A DNA stretch of 9,735 bases, taken from contig JAJKIL010000213.1 in the NCBI GenBank assembly GCA_021154515.1, positions 1-9,735 of the forward strand, given 5' to 3'. How positions within the stretch are numbered: the stretch's first letter is position 1; every line of letters begins with the position of its first letter. The notes below the pieces were generated by a model that had not been told where the DNA came from, made no database searches, and worked only from the letters and a program-made list of their open reading frames with translations. This document shows, piece by piece, positions 6,728 through 9,735 of the stretch. Both the position numbers and the translations under genes were made by a program. The DNA comes from Niastella sp. (GTDB taxonomy: Bacteria; Bacteroidota; Bacteroidia; Chitinophagales; Chitinophagaceae).

Positions 6728-6865
6728 AGAAAGAAGAAGCTTAGGGAAATAAAGTAGGGGGTTGATAGGGTTGAAAAGGTTGATACAGTTGATAAAGGAG
6801 GAAAAGATGAAACAAGTGAGAGATGAAAACAGTGAGGAATATTGCCCTGTCGCGAGTCCTTTCAC
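6728..6865 (-). repeat. Dispersed intergenic repeat, copy 2 core (inverted)
   Basis: This is the reverse complement of 1-138, with differences only at the positions opposite 22, 50 and 108. With the adjoining array at 6616-6727 it forms a complete inverted copy. The reading frame at 6762-6989 lies in this repeat and looks spurious. The 425-base gap between thiH and the stress gene therefore holds the tandem array, this core, heptad repeats, an AAGCTT palindrome and a candidate promoter, but no gene. Confidence 0.92.
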
Positions 6866-6915
6866 GTTTCACGTTTGCCGTTTCACGTCTCTGCCTTCTG
6901 CCCTCTGCTTTGCCC
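6860..6915 (+). repeat. Heptad array (TTTCACG / YTCTGCC units)
   Basis: Eight consecutive 7-mers can be read in one phase: TTTCACG, TTTCACG, TTTGCCG, TTTCACG, TCTCTGC, CTTCTGC, CCTCTGC, TTTGCCC. The unit sequence changes midway while the 7 bp phase is kept. The array overlaps the outer end of repeat copy 2 by six bases. Confidence 0.75.
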
Positions 6916-6939
6916 GCCGAAGCTTTAGCGTAGGAGGGC
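6916..6939 (-). repeat. AAGCTT-centred palindromic element
   Basis: The sequence around GCCGAAGCTTTAGCGTAGG is the inverse of the CCTACGCTAAAGCTT elements at 8405-8442. The CGCT...AGCG arms around AAGCTT make it a short imperfect palindrome. It is a REP-like dispersed word placed in the non-coding gap. Confidence 0.6.
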
Positions 6940-7021
6940 CCTCTGCCGGCTTACAACTGATATCTGAGCATAATCATTTTATCGCCTAATAAACATCATA
7001 CAAAGAAGCCCACCAGCAGAA

Positions 7022-7041
7022 TAGCTTTGATGTAAAATCAA
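7022..7041 (+). promoter_or_regulatory. Candidate -7 box with overlapping operator-like inverted repeat
   Basis: TAGCTTTG at 7022-7029 matches the Bacteroidetes -7 consensus TAnnTTTG exactly, but no TTG is found at the expected -33 distance. Overlapping it, TTGAT (7027-7031) and ATCAA (7037-7041) form an inverted repeat with a 5 bp spacer, ending 5 nt before the start codon at 7047. This resembles a Crp/Fnr half-site pair, whose usual spacer is 4 bp. A regulator binding here would cover the transcription start. Confidence 0.4.
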
Positions 7042-7046
7042 GCACC

Positions 7047-7883
7047 ATGAAAAAGATCCTGCTGGTACTCGATGCTTCGCACATTGATGCCGAACTCATT
7101 CAGTTTGCCTGCAATTTTGCAACCCTTTCTCATTCCACATTAACCGGTTTGTTTTTTGGTAATTATGAAGAAGAGGCGCCGGAAGTACAAATGGAGTTTG
7201 GCGCTCCCTATATAGAAGAACCGCCTGTTTACAGTTTAGGTCCTAATATTTCCTTACAACAACTGGAAGATAGTATTTCGCTGTTTAAAAAAATAGGCGC
7301 GGTACGAGGCGTACGTTGCCAGGTGCAATTCAATAATAACAGCTATGGCGCTGAATCCATTATTGAAGAAAGCCGTTTTTCAGATCTGTTGATTATAAAA
7401 GCATCTGCAACACGGGAAAGCAGATCAAAGGAAACACCTACCCCTTTTGTAAAGGATGTACTTGCTGCTGCGGAATGTCCGGTATTGGTGGCCCCTACCA
7501 ACCTGGCAGAAATAAAAGAGGTCATTTTTGCCTATGATGGCAGCCGCTCCGCTGTTTTTGCCATCAAACAGTTTACTTATTTATTTCCTGAGCTGGCAGA
7601 TAAAAAGGCCGTCGTATTACAGGTAAATAAAGACGAAGATATGCCTGTTACTGAACAGGAGCATCTGGGTAAATGGCTTCGGTTACATTATTCCAGTATC
7701 GGTTTCCAGGTATTGCAGGGTAAAGCTACCGAAGAGTTATTCGCGTATCTGTACGACCGGCAACATACTATTGTGGTAATGGGCGCATATGGCCGCAATG
7801 GCTTGTCAGAATTAATAAAACCGGCAACGGCAAGTCCGCTTTTGAAGACTATTGATCTTCCCTTCTTTATCACCCATTGTTAA
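7047..7883 (+). CDS. Universal stress protein, tandem UspA domains
   Basis: This 278-residue cytoplasmic protein has two Usp domains. The first spans about residues 1-150, starting MKKILLVLDAS and ending CPVLVAP. The second spans about 155-278, starting EVIFAYDGS and ending LPFFITHC. The second domain keeps the start of the nucleotide-binding loop, MGAYGRNGLSELI (245-257), but the usual later Gly-Ser/Thr is replaced by KPATAS. The first domain has no recognisable G-x2-G-x9-G motif. ATP binding is therefore uncertain. Two-domain Usp proteins of about 280 residues are common in Bacteroidota. It is followed by an hpf-like gene and a phosphoribosyltransferase, which suggests a stress or low-oxygen survival role. 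The start at 7047 follows a candidate promoter. Confidence 0.9.
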   Translation: MKKILLVLDASHIDAELIQFACNFATLSHSTLTGLFFGNYEEEAPEVQMEFGAPYIEEPPVYSLGPNISLQQLEDSISLFKKIGAVRGVRCQVQFNNNSYGAESIIEESRFSDLLIIKASATRESRSKETPTPFVKDVLAAAECPVLVAPTNLAEIKEVIFAYDGSRSAVFAIKQFTYLFPELADKKAVVLQVNKDEDMPVTEQEHLGKWLRLHYSSIGFQVLQGKATEELFAYLYDRQHTIVVMGAYGRNGLSELIKPATASPLLKTIDLPFFITHC

Positions 7884-7928
7884 AGAAGAAGAGTAAACGC
7901 ATTCTCTATCATGTTGTTATGAATGTGT

Positions 7929-7941
7929 GAGCAAGTTGCTC
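7929..7941. promoter_or_regulatory. Inverted repeat GAGCAA-G-TTGCTC
   Basis: A perfect 6 bp inverted repeat with one central base lies in the gap between the stress protein gene and the hpf-like gene, 82 nt before the latter. The very short centre is unsuited to an RNA hairpin and fits a dimeric repressor or activator site better. The binding protein is unknown. Confidence 0.3.
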
Positions 7942-7964
7942 CTGATTGAACAATAAGTATTAAA

Positions 7965-7987
7965 CACGCTATGGGCGTGCGTTTTAT
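7965..7987 (+). terminator. Weak intrinsic terminator candidate after the stress protein gene
   Basis: CACGC (7965-7969) and GCGTG (7975-7979) form a 5 bp GC-rich stem with loop TATGG, followed by CGTTTTATT. It is preceded by AAA, which adds a small amount of pairing across a bulge. It lies 82 nt after the stress protein stop. The short stem and interrupted T-run make it a modest candidate. Confidence 0.4.
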
Positions 7988-8023
7988 TGCATTATAATCG
8001 TAACTTAGGATATAATACATTAT

Positions 8024-8377
8024 ATGGCATTCCGATTTGAGTCAATGATTATTGAGATTCATGCCCCGCACTCGGAAGTAAATGAATCCATATTGAAACC
8101 CATAAAGGAAAAGGTGTTGTCTTTTTCCCATCTCATTAAGGATATTGTAAAAGCCGAAATTATTCTGCGTGATGATGCTACTGCTTCTCCACAAGAAAGT
8201 AAAGTATGTGAGATGAGGCTCACGTTGTATGGCGATTCTTTGTTCGTGCACCGGCGATCGGGCAGCTTTAATGAAAGCGCTTGCCTGGCTGTAGATGAGT
8301 TGGAAAAAGCGGTTCACCTGCAAGTCCAGTTGGAGCATGGATTACCCGATCAAATAACGAGCACGGTTAAGGTATAA
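8024..8377 (+). CDS. Short HPF/RaiA-family ribosome-associated protein (S30AE domain)
   Basis: This 117-residue protein has the pattern of the sigma-54 modulation / ribosome hibernation family: MIIEIHAPH near the start, KPIKEKVLSFSHL as the first helix, KAEIILRDD, KVCEMRLTLYGDSLFVHRRSGSFNESACLAVDELEKAVHLQV in the second half. These proteins bind the small ribosomal subunit at the decoding region and hold ribosomes inactive. It has only the N-terminal domain, so it is the short form. The annotated start at 8024 gives 7 residues ahead of MIIEIHAP; an ATG at 8045 would match the usual family start better, and I cannot decide between them. An AT-rich stretch precedes the gene, so it may have its own promoter. 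Confidence 0.75.
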   Translation: MAFRFESMIIEIHAPHSEVNESILKPIKEKVLSFSHLIKDIVKAEIILRDDATASPQESKVCEMRLTLYGDSLFVHRRSGSFNESACLAVDELEKAVHLQVQLEHGLPDQITSTVKV

Positions 8378-8380
8378 GAT

Positions 8381-8401
8381 AAGGCACAAGGAACAAGGTT
8401 C
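8381..8401 (+). repeat. Heptad array AAGGNNC, three units
   Basis: AAGGCAC, AAGGAAC and AAGGTTC lie in phase, starting three bases after the hpf-like stop codon. AAGGCAC recurs at 8465-8471, close to the end of the convergent phosphoribosyltransferase gene, as if the array had been split by the intervening palindromic elements. Confidence 0.55.
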
Positions 8402-8404
8402 CTG

Positions 8405-8458
8405 CCTACGCTAAAGCTTGCGCCTCCGCTAAAGCTTCAGCGACACGCGGACGGCGTG
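8405..8458. repeat. Twin AAGCTT palindromes and a GC hairpin between convergent genes
   Basis: Two tandem copies, CCTACGCTAAAGCTTGCG (8405-8422) and CCTCCGCTAAAGCTTCAGCG (8423-8442), are followed by CACGC-N5-GCGTG (8444-8458). The second copy is a near palindrome (CGCT...AGCG around AAGCTT). The position between two convergent genes would suit a bidirectional terminator, but no T-tract is present on either strand. This looks more like a dispersed palindromic element. Confidence 0.6.
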
Positions 8459-8480
8459 CAAAGCAAGGCACAAGCATTTC

Positions 8481-9116
8481 TCAGGCCTTTGTGTTAGGTG
8501 TAAGCATTTGTATAACTTCCTCATCGCTCACTTGTGCAAAGTCTGTATAAAACTCACCTACCGAACGAAAGTGTGAGGGGATCCATACACATACAAACTC
8601 ATCCGCCACCTCGCTCAGTTTTTGTGCAGCTTGTTTTGATGCAACAGGGACGGCTATCACCAGCTTTTTGGGGTTTTCATGTTTAATCATTTCAATAGTG
8701 CTTAGCAACGTGTGTCCGGTGGCAACACCATCATCAATTATAATAACCACTTTTCCATTTAATGGCGTTGGCTGTTTACTGCCCATGAACTTTTTATACA
8801 TGGCCCTTAATTGCTCGCGAATGTGCAGGGTTTCCTGTTGGATATATTCATCCGATGCAAATGCGTTAGGCGCAATAACCTGTCCTGTGAGGCTTACGGC
8901 GCCAATGGCAAACTCTTTATGCATGGGATGACCGATCTTTTTAGAGAGAATGAGCTCGAGTGGCAATTGTAAAATTTTGGCAACCGGTAATGCAACCGGA
9001 ACGCCACCGCGTGGAACAGCCAGCGTTACGCCGTCAACATTTTTGTAATGGTGTAAATGCTGGCACAATGCCAGTCCGGCATCGATGCGGTCCTGGAATA
9101 TTGGCTGTGAATTCAT
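8481..9116 (-). CDS. Predicted phosphoribosyltransferase (COG1926-like)
   Basis: A type I phosphoribosyltransferase fold is indicated by the PRPP loop VIIIDDGVATGHTLL (two acidic residues, then G-V-A-T-G-H-T), near residue 130 of the 211-residue product. An N-terminal AVPRGGVPVA segment and the C-terminal VCVWIPSHFRSVGEFYTDF fit the stand-alone PRTase group found in stress and dormancy clusters. The substrate is not known for this group. The frame is open to 9134, but the ATG at 9116 (MNSQPIFQDR) places the conserved FxDRxDAG start close to the N terminus and is preferred. It converges on the hpf-like gene and diverges from the small ORF at 9240. Confidence 0.85.
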   Translation of the reverse strand: MNSQPIFQDRIDAGLALCQHLHHYKNVDGVTLAVPRGGVPVALPVAKILQLPLELILSKKIGHPMHKEFAIGAVSLTGQVIAPNAFASDEYIQQETLHIREQLRAMYKKFMGSKQPTPLNGKVVIIIDDGVATGHTLLSTIEMIKHENPKKLVIAVPVASKQAAQKLSEVADEFVCVWIPSHFRSVGEFYTDFAQVSDEEVIQMLTPNTKA

Positions 9117-9167
9117 GTAATAATTATGGAACAATCGTGCCAGCGAAAAGTTTTGCCTGCTGTGTTA

Positions 9168-9202
9168 AGCGTTCAGCGTTCTGCATTAAGCGTTTAGCGT
9201 CG
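9168..9202 (+). repeat. Heptad array AGCGTTC, five units
   Basis: AGCGTTC, AGCGTTC, TGCATTA, AGCGTTT, AGCGTCG follow in one 7 bp phase. Seen at larger scale, TTAAGCGTTYAGCGT occurs twice at 9165-9179 and 9186-9200, a 21 bp period equal to three heptads. It fills part of the gap between the two divergent genes, where any promoter of either must lie. Confidence 0.7.
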
Positions 9203-9239
9203 TGGAATGGCTTTTGCATTTCTGCCCTAAACTAATACC

Positions 9240-9467
9240 ATGGCCAAGAAAACAAATCCTGATAAGCCAACCGAAATACCTTCACCTGAAAAACCGGAAA
9301 TTACGCCCGAAACAGTGCCTAGCAAACCTACGGGTCCGTTTGAAGAACCGGAAATTGTGCCTGAAGAAGATCCGGGGGGAACCTCTCCTGGTGAGATCCC
9401 TGTTCCTGAACCCAGCGAAGAACCGGGGAAACAGGATGAACCGCTGAATCCCAAAGGCAGTGAGTAA
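9240..9467 (+). CDS. Small Pro/Glu-rich disordered protein, function unknown
   Basis: The 75-residue product contains 19 prolines and 15 glutamates by my count, with no cysteine and little hydrophobic content. It reads as irregular repeats of PEI/PEK/EEP words (for example EIPSPEKPEI, EEPEIVPEED, GEIPVPEPSEEP). It has no signal peptide or membrane segment, so it is probably a soluble, intrinsically disordered protein. It starts MAKKTNPDKP. I do not recognise a named family. The opposite strand is also open across this region as a by-product of the composition. It is likely a real gene because the composition is far from random and the start and stop are clean, but that is not certain. The stop at 9465-9467 overlaps the first base pairs of a heptad array. 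Confidence 0.6.
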   Translation: MAKKTNPDKPTEIPSPEKPEITPETVPSKPTGPFEEPEIVPEEDPGGTSPGEIPVPEPSEEPGKQDEPLNPKGSE

Positions 9468-9528
9468 AAGGCAAAGGGCAGAGAAAAAAGGCAGTAGGCA
9501 ATAGTGAGGCAAAAGGCAAAGGCCAAAG
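9466..9528 (+). repeat. Heptad array of AAAGGCA-type units
   Basis: About nine 7-mers can be read in phase: AAAAGGC, AAAGGGC, AGAGAAA, AAAGGCA, GTAGGCA, ATAGTGA, GGCAAAA, GGCAAAG, GCCAAAG. The units are degenerate but the spacing is kept. The array begins on the stop codon of the small Pro/Glu-rich ORF. Confidence 0.65.
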
Positions 9529-9543
9529 GGCCGCAACGCGGCC
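9529..9543 (+). other. GC hairpin GGCCGC-AAC-GCGGCC
   Basis: A perfect 6 bp all-GC stem with a 3 nt loop lies 62 nt after the small ORF stop. No T-tract follows, so it is not a classical intrinsic terminator, though it could block 3' exonucleases. The bases from 9544 to about 9605 show nothing further that I recognise. Confidence 0.5.
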
Positions 9544-9605
9544 AGGAAGCATGCGCTATCGCGAGGTCCCGGACAGCAAAGACTCAGTGCAATGACCCAA
9601 TAACC

Positions 9606-9735
9606 AATCAACTCGTTATCTTATCACCCCAATCCCTTTATCAACATTATCAACTTTTCAACCCTATCAACCTCCTGCTTTATTTCCCTAAGCTTTTTCT
9701 TTCTCGTTAACTTGTTAACATGTCAACTTGTTAAC
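9606..9735 (+). repeat. Dispersed intergenic repeat, copy 3 (partial)
   Basis: From 9634 the sequence CCTTTATCAAC...TTCAACCCTATCAACC...CTTTATTTCCCTAAGCTT repeats the second half of copy 1 with scattered mismatches and a small indel. The 8-bp array follows from 9707 (TTAACTTG, TTAACATG, TCAACTTG, TTAAC) and runs off the window end. The orientation matches copy 1. The upstream 60-70 bp shared by copies 1 and 2 is absent; 9606-9633 has only loosely similar TCAAC/TTATC words. Confidence 0.85.

Noticed and set aside
1..6865. Composite transposon ended by insertion sequences
   Set aside because: The flanking repeats are non-coding and no transposase, terminal inverted repeat or target duplication can be recognised.
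6762..6989. 75-residue open frame in repeat copy 2
   Set aside because: It is encoded by the inverted repeat core and heptad array; composition follows the repeat and no domain is recognisable.
7965..8458. Shared CACGC-N5-GCGTG hairpin at 7965-7979 and 8444-8458 as a paired element
   Set aside because: Five-base arms are too short, and loops and flanks differ; the match may be chance.
8668..8931. Open frames on the + strand opposite the phosphoribosyltransferase
   Set aside because: They are antisense shadows of a gene with clear PRPP-binding motifs.
9227..9526. Gly/Ser-rich open frame opposite the small Pro/Glu-rich ORF
   Set aside because: Proline and glutamate codons read backwards give Gly/Ser/Phe without stops; it extends through the heptad array and has no independent support.

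Overview
The window looks like chromosomal DNA of a Bacteroidota bacterium, probably of the Chitinophagaceae type (Niastella/Chitinophaga-like). This placement is inferred from three things: protein flavour, promoter-like boxes of the Bacteroidetes form (TTG ... TAnnTTTG), and gene gaps filled with degenerate 7-8 bp tandem repeats and AAGCTT-centred palindromes. No phage, plasmid or CRISPR locus was recognised.

Region 1 (1-421) holds a long dispersed repeat (copy 1), then a candidate promoter and a well-formed TPP riboswitch aptamer. Region 2 (422-6621) is a thiamine operon on the + strand: thiS, thiC, a divergent thiE/tenI-like gene, thiD, thiE, thiG and thiH. ThiC makes the pyrimidine (HMP-P) and ThiD phosphorylates it. 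ThiH (tyrosine to dehydroglycine), ThiS (sulfur carrier) and ThiG (thiazole synthase) make the thiazole. ThiE couples the two halves. The thiC to thiE genes overlap by 1, 28 and 7 nt. thiF, needed to charge ThiS, is not in the window. Two hairpins separate thiG from thiH.

Region 3 (6616-7046) is an inverted, expanded copy of the same dispersed repeat. Copies 1 and 2 bracket the thiamine operon head to head at about 98% identity over 138 bp. Region 4 (7047-9134) is a small stress or dormancy set: a tandem-domain universal stress protein, a short HPF/RaiA-type ribosome-associated protein and, convergent to them, a predicted phosphoribosyltransferase (COG1926-like). Region 5 (9135-9735) has a divergently placed small Pro/Glu-rich disordered protein, heptad repeats, a GC hairpin and a third, shorter copy of the dispersed repeat in the copy 1 orientation, cut by the window end.

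The most unusual signal is in the gaps. At least six short tandem arrays have 7 bp periods with different unit sequences, and one family has an 8 bp period with up to 14 in-phase units. Several of these arrays begin exactly at, or overlap, a stop codon (thiS, thiH, hpf, the Pro/Glu-rich ORF). The coding genes themselves are mostly well-known families.
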